Position numbers and translations under genes: made by a program
Part shown: positions 18,794 through 27,592 of the stretch, piece by piece
Position numbering within the stretch: the stretch's first letter is position 1
Layout of the letters: each line of letters opens with the position of its first letter
Notes under the pieces: generated by a model
What the model was told of the DNA's origin: nothing
Seen by the model: the letters and a program-made list of their open reading frames with translations, nothing else
Database searches by the model: none
Origin: Lysobacter enzymogenes
GTDB lineage: Bacteria; Pseudomonadota; Gammaproteobacteria; Xanthomonadales; Xanthomonadaceae
DNA: 64,000 bases
NCBI RefSeq assembly: GCF_900106525.1
Contig: NZ_FNOG01000004.1
Coordinates: 566,089 to 630,088, forward strand
Reading direction: 5' to 3'

Positions 18794-19773
18794 GCCCTTC
18801 CTCCCCCGGCGCGGCGCGCATCGTCGCTGCGCCAAGCCATCAACAATTCGGTCACCGCCAGATCCGCGCGGACCGTGGTCCGCAGCAGGTCGCGGGTGCG
18901 GTTCGCCCGGTCGAACCAGGACGCAAGACTGCGCGCGCGCGCCGGGTCGGTCAAGCCGGCGCTGGCTTCGGCGAGCGCGATGTCCGACGCGTGTCGCAGA
19001 CGCAGCGCAGCGTGTTCGTCGCCGACCCAACGCTGCGCGACTTCGGGCGCGGAGGTTTCGCCGCGGCCGAGCTTGGCCAGGTCGGCGGCGACTTCGCGGC
19101 GCAGCTTGAGGCCTTCGCCGGTCAGCCAGTCGTGGGCCAGGCCGGGATGGCCGCGCGCGGCGTCGAACGCCTCGCGCGCGGCGGCGTCCGCATGGCCCTG
19201 TGCCTTGAGCCAGGCCAGCGCTTCGTCCGCCGGCGGCAGGCGGAATTCCAGGCGCTGGCAGCGGCTGCGCACGGTCGCCGGCAGGCGCGCCGGATGCGAG
19301 CTCACCAGCCACAGGTAACGGCCCGGCACCGGCTCTTCCAGGGTCTTGAGCAGCGCGTTGCAGGCGGCGTTGTTGATCGCGTCGGCCGGATCGATGATCG
19401 CGATCTGCGCGCCGCCGTACTGCGGCGTCAGCGACAAGCGCTCGGACAGGTTGCGGATCTGTTCGATCACGATTTCGGTGCGCAGCCGGGTGCCTTCCTT
19501 GTTCGGCACGAAGCTGACGAACTGGTAATCCGGATGCGTACCCGCGGCCAGCAGCAGGCAGCTGCGGCAGCGCCCGCACGGCCCGCCGTCGGCCGTGCGC
19601 TCGCGGCACAGCAGGCCCTGGGCCAGGCGCTCGGCGACCGCGCGCTTGCCCAGTTCGGCCGGCCCGCAGAACAGCAGGCCGTGGCCGAGCCGGCCGGCGC
19701 CGATCGAGGCCTGGGCCTGTTCGTAGATGCGGCGCTGCCAGGGCGCGAACGCGGCGTTGGAGACGGCGCTCAT
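18790..19773 (-). CDS. holB: DNA polymerase III subunit delta'
   Basis: A 327-aa clamp-loader subunit. The N-terminal AAA+ module has a degenerate P-loop (LLFCGPAELGKRAVAERL), as usual in delta'. A zinc-binding cysteine cluster is seen in CGRCRSCLLLAAG with an upstream Cys. The sensor segment is NALLKTLEEPVPGRYLWLVS and a C-terminal helical collar domain follows. It overlaps tmk and pilZ by 4 bp each (ATGA junctions), a tightly coupled set. Confidence 0.94.
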   Translation of the reverse strand: MSAVSNAAFAPWQRRIYEQAQASIGAGRLGHGLLFCGPAELGKRAVAERLAQGLLCRERTADGGPCGRCRSCLLLAAGTHPDYQFVSFVPNKEGTRLRTEIVIEQIRNLSERLSLTPQYGGAQIAIIDPADAINNAACNALLKTLEEPVPGRYLWLVSSHPARLPATVRSRCQRLEFRLPPADEALAWLKAQGHADAAAREAFDAARGHPGLAHDWLTGEGLKLRREVAADLAKLGRGETSAPEVAQRWVGDEHAALRLRHASDIALAEASAGLTDPARARSLASWFDRANRTRDLLRTTVRADLAVTELLMAWRSDDARRAGGGRA

Positions 19774-20420
19774 TGCACGCTCTCCCCGACCACTTCGATC
19801 TGCAGGCGCAGGCAGGCCACCGCCTGCGCGACCACTGCCTCCACCGGCTGCGTGGCGTCGATCACCTGGAACCGCTTCGGCTCGGCCGCGGCGCGTTCGA
19901 GGTAGCCGCGGCGCACGCGTTCGAAGAATTCGTTGCGCTCGCTTTCGATCCGGTCGGCGGCGCCGCGGCCGCGCATGCGCGCCAGGCCGACGTCCACCGG
20001 CACGTCCAGCAGCAAAGTCATCAGCGGACGGATGCCGACCACGCGCCGCTCCAGTTCGGCGATGAACGCCGCGTCGCCGCCGCGCCCGGCGCCCTGGTAG
20101 GCGTAGCTGGCGTCGGTGAAGCGGTCGCTGAGCACCCAGGCGCCGCGTTGCAGCGCCGGCAGCACGGTCGCGCGCACGTGCTGGGCGCGCGCGGCGAAGG
20201 CTAGCAGCAGTTCGGTTTCGTTGCTGGCCGGCTCGTGGTGGGTGTCGAGCATGAGCCCGCGGATCTGTTCGGCCAGCGGCGTGCCGCCGGGCTCGCGGGT
20301 GTACACCGCATCGATGCCGGCCTGCGCGAACGCGTCGCGCAGCGCGGCCAGCACGGTCGACTTGCCGGCGCCTTCGCCGCCCTCCAGGGTGACGAAGCGC
20401 GGCCAGGTGCGCAGGCTCAT
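19770..20420 (-). CDS. tmk: Thymidylate kinase
   Basis: A 216-aa kinase converting dTMP to dTDP. The P-loop is EGGEGAGKST, the DR(Y/F) motif is DRFTDASYAYQGAGRG, and the LID region contains RGRGAADRIESE. The start ATG 20420 overlaps the mltG stop (ATGA). The mltG-tmk-holB-pilZ order is common in gammaproteobacteria. Confidence 0.96.
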   Translation of the reverse strand: MSLRTWPRFVTLEGGEGAGKSTVLAALRDAFAQAGIDAVYTREPGGTPLAEQIRGLMLDTHHEPASNETELLLAFAARAQHVRATVLPALQRGAWVLSDRFTDASYAYQGAGRGGDAAFIAELERRVVGIRPLMTLLLDVPVDVGLARMRGRGAADRIESERNEFFERVRRGYLERAAAEPKRFQVIDATQPVEAVVAQAVACLRLQIEVVGESVQ

Positions 20421-21568
20421 CGGGCCGCTCCCGGCGCGGCCGGCAGCGTCGCGGCGGACGGCGCTTCGGCCGCTTCCTCCAGCACCGCCTTGCCCTCTTC
20501 CGGTTGGCCGCGGCCCTGGTTCTGGCGATAGCGCTGCAGATAGATGCGCACGTTGGCCTGGTGCTGGGCGTAGGTCGCGGCGAACAGGCTGCGGCCGCTG
20601 CCGTCGCCGGCGGCGACGAAGAACAGCGCGTCGCCCGGCGCCGGATTGGCCGCGGCCTTGAGCGCGGCCAGCCCCGGCATCGCGATCGGCGTCGGCGGCA
20701 GGCCGGCGCGGGTGTAGGTGTTGTACGGCGTGTCGGTCTGCAGGTCGCGCTTGCGGATGTTGCCGTCGTAGGCCGGGCCGATGCCGTAGATCACCGTCGG
20801 GTCGGTCTCCAGGCGCATGCCCAGCTTGAGCCTGCGCTCGAACAAGCCGGCGATCTGCGCGCGCTCGGCCGGCACGCCGGTTTCCTTCTCCACGATCGAG
20901 GCCATGATCAGCAACTCGTACGGCGTCTTGAGCACGCTGTCCTTGTCGCGCCCGGACCACGACGCCGCCAGCGCCTTGTCCATCGCCGAGGACGCGCGCT
21001 TGAGCACGTCCAGGTCGCTGTCGCCGCCGGTGTAGAAATAGGTTTCCGGCAGGAACCGGCCTTCCGGATGCTGCCCACCCTTGCCCAGCGCCTTCATCAG
21101 CGCCGCGTCGTCGAGCTGCGAGGCTTGTTGCTTGAGCTTGTCGGCGCGCGCCAGCGCGGCGCGCAAGTCGCGCACGTTCCAGCCATCGACGATGACGAAG
21201 CGGTGGCTGACCACCTTGCCGTCGCGCATCGCGGTCAGCAGCGCGCGCGGGCTGGTGCCCGGCGCCAGCGAATACTCGCCGACCTGCAGCCGCCCGGCCG
21301 CGCCGAGCTGCTTGGCCAGCACCCGCCATTCGATTTCCTCGCCGACCGCAACGCCGGACGCGCGCAGCTTGCGCACCACCGCCGGCAGCGAGTCGCCGCG
21401 CTCCACCAGCAGGCTCTGGTCAGGCTGCAGGCCCTGCAGCGGCGCGTCGGCGAAGCTCAGGTAACGCTGCCACGCCCAGCCGCCGGCCGCGGCCAGCGCC
21501 GCCAGCAACAGTACGATCACGATCAGGCAACCGCAGCCGCGCTTGCCCTTCTTTTCCTTTGCCGCCAC
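20417..21568 (-). CDS. mltG: Endolytic murein transglycosylase MltG
   Basis: A 383-aa inner-membrane enzyme that cuts nascent glycan strands and so sets their length. An N-terminal membrane helix (LIVIVLLLAALAAAGGWAW, about residues 14-32) is followed by a LysM-like part and the YceG domain. The catalytic glutamate lies in MASIVEKETGVPAERAQIAG, with the downstream RLETDPTVIYGIG and YNTYTRAGLPPTPIAMPG boxes. A variable Ala-rich tail ends the protein. It lies 66 bp after pabC. Confidence 0.95.
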   Translation of the reverse strand: MAAKEKKGKRGCGCLIVIVLLLAALAAAGGWAWQRYLSFADAPLQGLQPDQSLLVERGDSLPAVVRKLRASGVAVGEEIEWRVLAKQLGAAGRLQVGEYSLAPGTSPRALLTAMRDGKVVSHRFVIVDGWNVRDLRAALARADKLKQQASQLDDAALMKALGKGGQHPEGRFLPETYFYTGGDSDLDVLKRASSAMDKALAASWSGRDKDSVLKTPYELLIMASIVEKETGVPAERAQIAGLFERRLKLGMRLETDPTVIYGIGPAYDGNIRKRDLQTDTPYNTYTRAGLPPTPIAMPGLAALKAAANPAPGDALFFVAAGDGSGRSLFAATYAQHQANVRIYLQRYRQNQGRGQPEEGKAVLEEAAEAPSAATLPAAPGAAR

Positions 21569-21634
21569 GCAACCTCCATCGAACGGTCTGAGCCCGCCGC
21601 GCCGGCGCGGACCGGCGGCCGCGGGTGCGGCGGC

Positions 21635-22468
21635 TCAGTCGTCGCCGGGGACGAAGGCGGGATGGGCGTCGCCGAGCCGGCGCCGCAGCCCGGCCACGGC
21701 CGGATGCGGCGCCCATTGCCGCTCGCCGAGCCGCGCCACGGGCAGGATACCGCGCACGGCGTTGCACAGGAAAATCGCATCGGCGCGTTGCAGTTCGTCG
21801 GCCGTCAGCGCGGCGACCCGCGCCGCGCTCAGTTCGATCAGGCGCTGCCGGCAGATCCCGGCCACGCCGCAGCGATCCACCGGCGGGGTCGTCCACTGTT
21901 GCGCGTGCAGGACGAACAGGTTGGCGGCGGTGGCGCAGACCGGCTCGCCGGCGGCGTTGCGCAGCAGGCCTTCGTCGATGTCCGGATCGTCCCATTCGGC
22001 CCGCGCCAGCACCTGCTCCAGGCGGTTGCAGTGCTTGAGCCCGGCCAGCGCCGGCTGCTCGCCCAGACGCAGCTCGCACCAGCGCAGGCGCAGGCCGCCG
22101 GCGCGCGCGGGCGGCGGCAGCGGGTGGCGCGACAGCGTCCACACCGGCTCGGCCTGCGCCGGCGGCGCATAGCCGCGGCCGCCCGCGCCGCGGCTGAGGA
22201 TCAGCTTGAGCACGCCGTCGGCGCCGGCAAGCAGGTCGGCGGCCTCGCTGCGCACGCGCCGCGGATCCGGCAGCGCCAGGCCCAGGCGTCGGGCGCCGCC
22301 GCTGAGCCGCGCCCAATGCGCGTCCCACCACGGCAGCTCGCCGCGGTGCGCGCGCAGGGTCTCGAACAGGGCGTCGCCGTAGGCCTGGCCGCGGTCGAAC
22401 GCGGGCAACGCGGGGACGCGCTGGGCGCCCTGGAAAAAACGCGCTTCGGGGAGGTCGTCGGGAGCCAT
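21635..22468 (-). CDS. pabC: Aminodeoxychorismate lyase
   Basis: A 277-aa PLP enzyme of fold type IV that makes p-aminobenzoate for folate. The PLP lysine is expected in GLKHCNRLEQVLAR, followed by DIDEGLLRNAAGEPVCATAA, the cofactor-binding strand-loop of the family. It lies between fabF and mltG, as in E. coli. Confidence 0.92.
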   Translation of the reverse strand: MAPDDLPEARFFQGAQRVPALPAFDRGQAYGDALFETLRAHRGELPWWDAHWARLSGGARRLGLALPDPRRVRSEAADLLAGADGVLKLILSRGAGGRGYAPPAQAEPVWTLSRHPLPPPARAGGLRLRWCELRLGEQPALAGLKHCNRLEQVLARAEWDDPDIDEGLLRNAAGEPVCATAANLFVLHAQQWTTPPVDRCGVAGICRQRLIELSAARVAALTADELQRADAIFLCNAVRGILPVARLGERQWAPHPAVAGLRRRLGDAHPAFVPGDD

Positions 22469-22530
22469 GGCCGCATCCTACCGTGGGCGCGCAGGTCGCC
22501 GCGCCGGTCGCGCGGTTCGCACCAAACCCC

Positions 22531-22567
22531 AAAAAGAAAAAACCCGCGAAGCCGAAGCTCCGCGGGC
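22531..22567 (-). terminator. Rho-independent terminator after fabF
   Basis: On the minus strand CCCGCGGAGC-TTCG-GCTTCGCGGG is followed by TTTTTTCTTTTT. It ends the fab transcript about 25 bp beyond the fabF stop, so pabC-mltG-tmk-holB-pilZ may be read from another promoter or by read-through. Confidence 0.85.
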
Positions 22568-22592
22568 CTTCGCGTTGATCGTTGCGAGCCGA

Positions 22593-23846
22593 TCAGATCC
22601 GCTTGAACACCAGCGTGCCGTTGGTCCCGCCGAAGCCGAACCCATTGGACACCGCCACATCGATCTTCGTCTCGCGCGCCACGTTCGGCACGTAGTCCAG
22701 ATCGCAGCCCTCGCCCGCTTCGTCGAGGTTGATGGTCGGCGGGATGATGCCGTCGTGCAGCGCCAGCACCGAGAAGATCGCCTCGGCGCCGCCGGCCGCG
22801 CCGAGCAGATGCCCGGTCATCGACTTGGTCGAGCTGACCATCATCTTGTAGGCGTGATCGCCGAACGCGCGCTTCATCGCCAGGGTCTCGGCCAGATCGC
22901 CGAGCGGGGTCGAGGTGCCGTGCGCGTTGAGGTAGCCGACCTGATCGGGATTGATGCCGGCGTCCTTGAGCGCGGAGACCATGCAGCGCGCCGGGCCTTC
23001 GCCGTTCTCGCTCGGCGCGGTCATGTGGAAGGCGTCGGAACTGGCGCCGAAACCGGCCAGTTCGCAGTAGATGCGCGCGCCGCGCGCCTTGGCCCGCTCG
23101 TATTCTTCCAGGATCAGGATGCCGGCGCCGTCGCCGAGCACGAAGCCGTCGCGGTCCTTGTCCCACGGCCGCGAGGCGCGGGTCGGATCGTCGTTGCGGG
23201 TCGACATCGCCTTCATCGAGCAGAAGCCGCCGACCGAGGTCGGCGAGGAGCCGCGCTCGGCGCCGCCGGCGACCATGACGTCGGCGTCGCCGTACTGGAT
23301 CATGCGCATCGCCATGCCGATGGAATGGTTCGAGGTGGCGCAGGCCGAGACCGCGGAGAAGTTCGGGCCCTTGGCGCCGGTGATCAGCGAGATCTGCCCC
23401 GGCAGCATGTTGATGATGGTGCTGGGCACGTAGAACGGCGAGATCTTGCGCGGGCCGCCCTCGTGGTACTTGACCGTCTGCTCCTCGATGCCGAGCAGGC
23501 CGCCGATGCCCGAGCCGACCAGCGCGCCGATGCGCTCGGCGTTGGAGTCGTCGACGACGATGCCGGCGTCGCGCAGCGCCATCAGCGAGGCGGCGACGCC
23601 GTAATGGATGAACTCGTCCATCTTCTTCGCGTCCTTCGTACTCACCCCGTAGCGGGTGATGTCGAAGTCGCGCACTTCGCCGGCGATGCGGGTGGTGAAC
23701 GCGGCGGGATCGAAATGGGTGATCGGACCGATGCCGGAGCGGCCGTTGACGATGCCGTCCCAACTGCTGGCGACGTCGTTGCCGAGCGGGGAGATCAGGC
23801 CGAGGCCGGTGACGACCACGCGGCGGTTGAAGGAACGGTTGGACAT
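22593..23846 (-). CDS. fabF: 3-oxoacyl-[acyl-carrier-protein] synthase II
   Basis: A 417-aa condensing enzyme that elongates acyl-ACP with malonyl-ACP. The Cys-His-His triad is in VSACATSNHSIG, NAHGTSTPLGD and SMTGHLLGAAGG. The usual C-terminal box GFGFGGTNGTLVFKR is intact. It follows acpP by 282 bp; that gap holds a probable acpP terminator and no other gene. Confidence 0.97.
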   Translation of the reverse strand: MSNRSFNRRVVVTGLGLISPLGNDVASSWDGIVNGRSGIGPITHFDPAAFTTRIAGEVRDFDITRYGVSTKDAKKMDEFIHYGVAASLMALRDAGIVVDDSNAERIGALVGSGIGGLLGIEEQTVKYHEGGPRKISPFYVPSTIINMLPGQISLITGAKGPNFSAVSACATSNHSIGMAMRMIQYGDADVMVAGGAERGSSPTSVGGFCSMKAMSTRNDDPTRASRPWDKDRDGFVLGDGAGILILEEYERAKARGARIYCELAGFGASSDAFHMTAPSENGEGPARCMVSALKDAGINPDQVGYLNAHGTSTPLGDLAETLAMKRAFGDHAYKMMVSSTKSMTGHLLGAAGGAEAIFSVLALHDGIIPPTINLDEAGEGCDLDYVPNVARETKIDVAVSNGFGFGGTNGTLVFKRI

Positions 23847-23995
23847 TCAGCCTTACCTCTTGGGGATCAGTCTTGTTTGAAGCAGGTCTTGTTCGAAGCG
23901 GGTCTTGCTTGATGCAGCTCTGATGCAGGAGCGGCGGTCGCGCGCCGCGAACGGCCCGAAGCTGCCGCTACGCTACGCTGGCGTATCGACGCCCC

Positions 23996-24024
23996 GGAAA
24001 AGCACGGGGCCGCAATGCGGCCCC
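23996..24024 (-). terminator. Probable terminator/attenuator after acpP
   Basis: GGGGCCGC-ATT-GCGGCCCC (24006-24024) is followed on the minus strand by GTGCTTTTCC. The weak T run suggests partial termination, which would fit acpP being made in excess over fabF. Confidence 0.55.
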
Positions 24025-24128
24025 GGGTGGTTGCTTATCGATCCATTGCGATGGTCGTGCGATGGTCGCGCAACGCATGCCGGCGCACACCGCGCGCGAG
24101 GACTCGCGCGCGGCTGCGTCGCGGCCGA

Positions 24129-24368
24129 TTACGACTTGACGTGCGCCTTGACGTAATCGATCGCCTGCTGCACCGAGGTGATCTTCTCGGCCTCTTCGTC
24201 CGGGATCTCGCACTCGAACTCTTCCTCGAGCGCCATCACCAGCTCGACCGTGTCGAGCGAATCCGCGCCGAGGTCGTCGACGAAGGAAGCGTTGTTGGTG
24301 ACTTCCTCTTCCTTGACGCCAAGCTGTTCGACCACGATCTTCTTGACGCGTTCTTCGATGCTGCTCAT
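24129..24368 (-). CDS. acpP: Acyl carrier protein
   Basis: A 79-aa acidic helical protein that carries fatty acyl chains on a phosphopantetheine arm. The attachment serine is in [20 protein letters not shown]. The start is ATG 24368 ([18 protein letters not shown]). It lies between fabG and fabF on the minus strand. Confidence 0.98.
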   Translation of the reverse strand: MSSIEERVKKIVVEQLGVKEEEVTNNASFVDDLGADSLDTVELVMALEEEFECEIPDEEAEKITSVQQAIDYVKAHVKS

Positions 24369-24498
24369 GGATGCTGCTCCTCCCGTGAGGGGTTTTTCGA
24401 TGGGATAGTCTAATGGAATCGGGATGTTTCGCGAGACCGGCCCCCGGTGTCGACGAAACCCCTTTGGGTTCAATCGCTTACTAGCCTACGTCAAGGCC

Positions 24499-25245
24499 TT
24501 ACGGCATGTACATGCCGCCGTTGACGTGCAGCGTTTCGCCGGTGATGTAGCCGGCCCCGGGGCCGGCCAGGAACGCCACCGCGCGGGCGATGTCGGCCGG
24601 TTCGCCGAAGCGGCCCAGCGCGATCTGGTCGAACATGGCCTTCTTCGCGTCTTCGGGCAGGTCGCGGGTCATGTCGGTGTCGATGAATCCGGGCGCCACG
24701 ACGTTCACGGTCACGCCGCGGCTGCCGATCTCGCGCGCCAGCGACTTGCTGAAGGCGATCACGCCGGCCTTGGCGGCGGCGTAGTTGGCCTGGCCCGGGT
24801 TGCCGGTCACGCCGACCACCGAGGCGATGTTGATGATGCGGCCGCGGCGCGCCTTCATCATCGAACGCATCACCGCCTTGCTGGTGCGGTAGACGCTGGT
24901 GAGATTGGTGTCGAGGATGGCCTGCCAGTCCTCGTCCTTCATGCGCATGAGCAGGTTGTCGCGGGTGATGCCGGCGTTGTTGACCAGGATCGAGATCGCG
25001 CCGATCTCCTTGGCCACCGCGTCGAGCAGCGACTCGACCGAGGCCGGGTCGGCGACATCGACCACGCGGCCGTGGCCGCCGTGCGCGGCCAGGCGCTCGC
25101 CGATGGCCTTAGCGCCGGATTCGCTGGTGGCGGTGCCGATCACGGTCGCGCCCTGCGCGGCCAGTTCGTCGGCGATCGCGGCGCCGATGCCGCGGCTGGC
25201 GCCGGTGACCAGCGCGATTTCGCCCGAAAGCGGGGTCGTGCTCAT
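24499..25245 (-). CDS. fabG: 3-oxoacyl-ACP reductase
   Basis: A 248-aa short-chain dehydrogenase reducing 3-oxoacyl-ACP with NADPH. The cofactor motif is TGASRGIG and the core is NNAGITRDNLLMRMKDEDW. Ser and Tyr/Lys are in ASVVGVTGNPGQANYAAAKAG. The C-terminus ITGETLHVNGGMYMP is family-typical. The start is ATG 25245; the frame stays open far upstream but without homology. Confidence 0.97.
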   Translation of the reverse strand: MSTTPLSGEIALVTGASRGIGAAIADELAAQGATVIGTATSESGAKAIGERLAAHGGHGRVVDVADPASVESLLDAVAKEIGAISILVNNAGITRDNLLMRMKDEDWQAILDTNLTSVYRTSKAVMRSMMKARRGRIINIASVVGVTGNPGQANYAAAKAGVIAFSKSLAREIGSRGVTVNVVAPGFIDTDMTRDLPEDAKKAMFDQIALGRFGEPADIARAVAFLAGPGAGYITGETLHVNGGMYMP

Positions 25246-25400
25246 TGGTTTCACTCCGTAGTGCTGGCTCGTGGTGGCGCCGCTGCTGATAACCGCCGCG
25301 TCCTGCGACCCCGCCCGCCGGGCACGGGGCCCGGGCGCGGCCAGCCTACAGGCTGAGGCGGCGATTGAGTAGCGCTGCGCCCGGTGATGCGGCTGCGGGT

Positions 25401-26342
25401 TCAGCGCCAGTCGGACAGGGCGGTTTCGAACTCCGCCGGGGTGCCGATGGCGCGGCCGTCGATGGATTTGTCGATGCGCTTGATCAGCCCGGTGAGGACC
25501 TTGCCCGGCCCGCACTCGGCGGCGCGCTGCGCGCCATGCGCGGCCAGCGCCTGCACGCAGGCGGTCCAGCGCACCGGCAGGTAGAGCTGGCGCACCAGCG
25601 CCTCGCGGATCGCCTCGACGCTGGCGTGGACCTGGCCGTCGACGTTCTGCACCACCGGCAGTTGCGGCGCGCGCCAGTCCAGCCCGGCCATGGCTTCGGC
25701 CAGGCGGTTGGCGGCTTCGCGCATCAGCGGGGTGTGCGAGGGCACGCTGACGGCCAGCTTGACCGCCTTGCGCACGCCGGCTTCGGCCAGCCGGGTCAGG
25801 GCCTTGTCGACCGCCGCGGCGTGGCCGCCGATGACGATCTGGCCGGGCGAGTTGTAATTGGCCGGCACCACCACTTCGCTGCCGGACACGGCCTGGCAGA
25901 TCTCCTCGACCAGGGCGTCCTCGGCGCCGAGCACGGCGGCCATCGCGCCGATTCCGGCCGGCGCCGCGTCCTGCATCAGCTGGCCGCGCAGGCGCACCAG
26001 ATGGGCGCCGTCGCGCAGCGACAGCGCGCCGGCAGCAACCAGCGCGGTGTATTCGCCGAGGCTGTGGCCGGCCAGCAGCGCCGGCTGGGCGCCGCCCTGG
26101 GCCTGCCACAGCCGCCACACCGCCACGCCCGCGGCCAGCAGCGCCGGCTGGGTGTATTCGGTGCGGTTGAGCATCTCTTCCGGACCGCCCTGGCTCAGCG
26201 CCCATAGATCGACGCCGGCGCCGTCGCTGGCTTCGGCGAAGGTCTCGCGCAGACCCGCGTGCAGTTCCGACAGCTCGGCCAGCATGCCCACCGATTGCGA
26301 GCCCTGGCCCGGAAAGACGAAAGAAAGTCGCTGATCGCTCAC
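25401..26342 (-). CDS. fabD: Malonyl-CoA-ACP transacylase
   Basis: A 313-aa enzyme loading malonyl groups onto ACP. The start is a GTG at 26342 (VSDQRLSFVFPGQGSQSVGM), the family-typical N-terminus; the frame is open 70 codons further up, through REP sequence with no homology. The nucleophile is in GHSLGEYTALVAAG, the second active-site residue in VSVPSHTPLM, and GPGKVLTGLIKRI is near the end. Confidence 0.95.
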   Translation of the reverse strand: MSDQRLSFVFPGQGSQSVGMLAELSELHAGLRETFAEASDGAGVDLWALSQGGPEEMLNRTEYTQPALLAAGVAVWRLWQAQGGAQPALLAGHSLGEYTALVAAGALSLRDGAHLVRLRGQLMQDAAPAGIGAMAAVLGAEDALVEEICQAVSGSEVVVPANYNSPGQIVIGGHAAAVDKALTRLAEAGVRKAVKLAVSVPSHTPLMREAANRLAEAMAGLDWRAPQLPVVQNVDGQVHASVEAIREALVRQLYLPVRWTACVQALAAHGAQRAAECGPGKVLTGLIKRIDKSIDGRAIGTPAEFETALSDWR

Positions 26343-26519
26343 ACGCACTGCCGTATCGGTTGGAAGCGCGCATGATACGGGCGAAAAGTGGCGAACGTCT
26401 GTACTCGGCGGTACGGCGTCACAGCGCGTCGCAAAGTGACGCGAGCGGCTGTGCGGGATCGGCGGTTTCGGCGTGATCGACTGGCGATCATTCAAACGTT
26501 CGCATGAAAAATGCTCGTT

Positions 26520-26602
26520 GTAGGAGCTGCGCGAGCTGCGACCGCGAAACATCGCTTGCGTCGCATGTGTTGTTTCGCGGTCGCAGCTTGCGCAGCTCCT
26601 AC
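26520..26602. repeat. Inverted pair of GTAG-headed REPs upstream of fabD
   Basis: Copies at 26520-26550 (plus) and 26572-26602 (minus) are 31 bp long and complementary apart from one base, with a 21-bp spacer. They begin GTAGGAGCTGCGCGAGCTGC. They fill most of the 355-bp space (26343-26697) between fabD and the kinase-like gene, where no gene is seen. Confidence 0.8.
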
Positions 26603-26640
26603 AGGGGGATCGCCAACATCGCGATGATCATGCGGATGCG

Positions 26641-26670
26641 AAAACGGCCGCGGGTCGCCCCGCGGCCGTT
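26641..26670 (-). terminator. Terminator-like hairpin after the kinase-like gene
   Basis: ACGGCCGCGGG and CCCGCGGCCGT form a strong stem, followed on the minus strand by TTTTCGC. It lies about 30 bp beyond the stop of the gene at 26698. Confidence 0.7.
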
Positions 26671-26697
26671 GTTCGCGCAGCGCTCGCGCCGCGCGCA

Positions 26698-27501
26698 TCA
26701 GTCGATGAATTCGGCCACTTCGCGCAGCGAATCGAAATCGCGGTCCGGCGCGAAATCCACGCCCAGGCCGATCAGCACGGCGGCCAGCATCCACAGCCAC
26801 GCCGCGCGGCGCAGCGCCTGCACCGCGCCGCCGAGGCCGCGCGCGCGCCGGCCCAGCCAGCGGGTCAGCGATTGCACGAAACCGAGCCGGTCGGCGGCAT
26901 CGCCGAGGCCGCGGCGCACCTCTTCGGCGCTGCCGCGCAGCGAGTCGGCGATGATCGCGCTGAGCTCCTGGTCGGGATCGCGGAAGTAACGCGAAGCGCC
27001 GGCGGCGAAGATCAGCCAGTCGCGGATCTGCGCCTGCTGCACGGTCATGACTTCGGCCGGGTCTTCCTCGAAATCGATGAAGCCGATCCGGCCCTCGGCG
27101 TCGACGGTGAGATTGCGCGCCAGCGGCTGGCCGATGTAGCCGCCGCGCGCGTGCACCTGCGCCAGCGTACGCGCGGCCTGGGTCACCAGCCGATACGCCT
27201 GCTCCGGCGTCGAGCGGCGCAGGCGCGCCGACAGGGTTTCGCCGATGTCGCTGAGCAGCAGATAGGTGTCGCCCTCGCCGAGGATGCTCGGCACGCGCAC
27301 GTCGACCGCGGCCAGCTCTTGCAGGCGGCGCTGTTCGGTCTGGCGCGCGTCGGCGCCGACTCGGTGCGGCGGCGGCAACAACGAAGGCACGCCGAGGCGG
27401 CGCGCGGTCAGTTCGAGCGCGCGCAAGCGCAGGCGGCGGCTGCCGCCGCCATAGGATTTGAGCCAGGCCGTGCGGCCTTGCAGGTTCAGTCGGGTCACCA
27501 T
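26698..27501 (-). CDS. Kinase-fold membrane-anchored protein with altered catalytic loop
   Basis: A 267-aa protein with an LPS-kinase/RIO-like fold. K15 (TAWLKSYGG) could be the ATP lysine and D143 (IGFIDFEEDP) the metal-binding aspartate. The catalytic loop reads HARGGYIGQPLARN (H117-N130), where the expected Asp of HGDLHPGN is Gln125. A single hydrophobic helix ends the protein (AAWLWMLAAVLIGLGVDFA, about residues 233-251), so it is probably anchored with the kinase domain in the cytoplasm. It lies between fabH and fabD, where plsX-free fab clusters usually have no extra gene. It may be an atypical or inactive kinase; the substrate is unknown. The start is ATG 27501. Confidence 0.7.
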   Translation of the reverse strand: MVTRLNLQGRTAWLKSYGGGSRRLRLRALELTARRLGVPSLLPPPHRVGADARQTEQRRLQELAAVDVRVPSILGEGDTYLLLSDIGETLSARLRRSTPEQAYRLVTQAARTLAQVHARGGYIGQPLARNLTVDAEGRIGFIDFEEDPAEVMTVQQAQIRDWLIFAAGASRYFRDPDQELSAIIADSLRGSAEEVRRGLGDAADRLGFVQSLTRWLGRRARGLGGAVQALRRAAWLWMLAAVLIGLGVDFAPDRDFDSLREVAEFID

Positions 27502-27592
27502 GACGCGAGTCCTTGTGCGTGGCGCCGCGCGCGGGCATCCGGCCCGCGATCGGGACGCCGCTCCGCGCAGGAGCGGCCGCCCCTGTAACGAA

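Noticed and set aside
24499..26373. A 624-codon minus-strand frame fusing fabG with upstream sequence
   Set aside because: The upstream part has no homology and lies over fabD in another frame. fabG starts at ATG 25245.
26343..26552. N-terminal extension of FabD by 70 residues
   Set aside because: The extra part is encoded by REP sequence and lacks any family match. GTG 26342 gives the normal FabD start.
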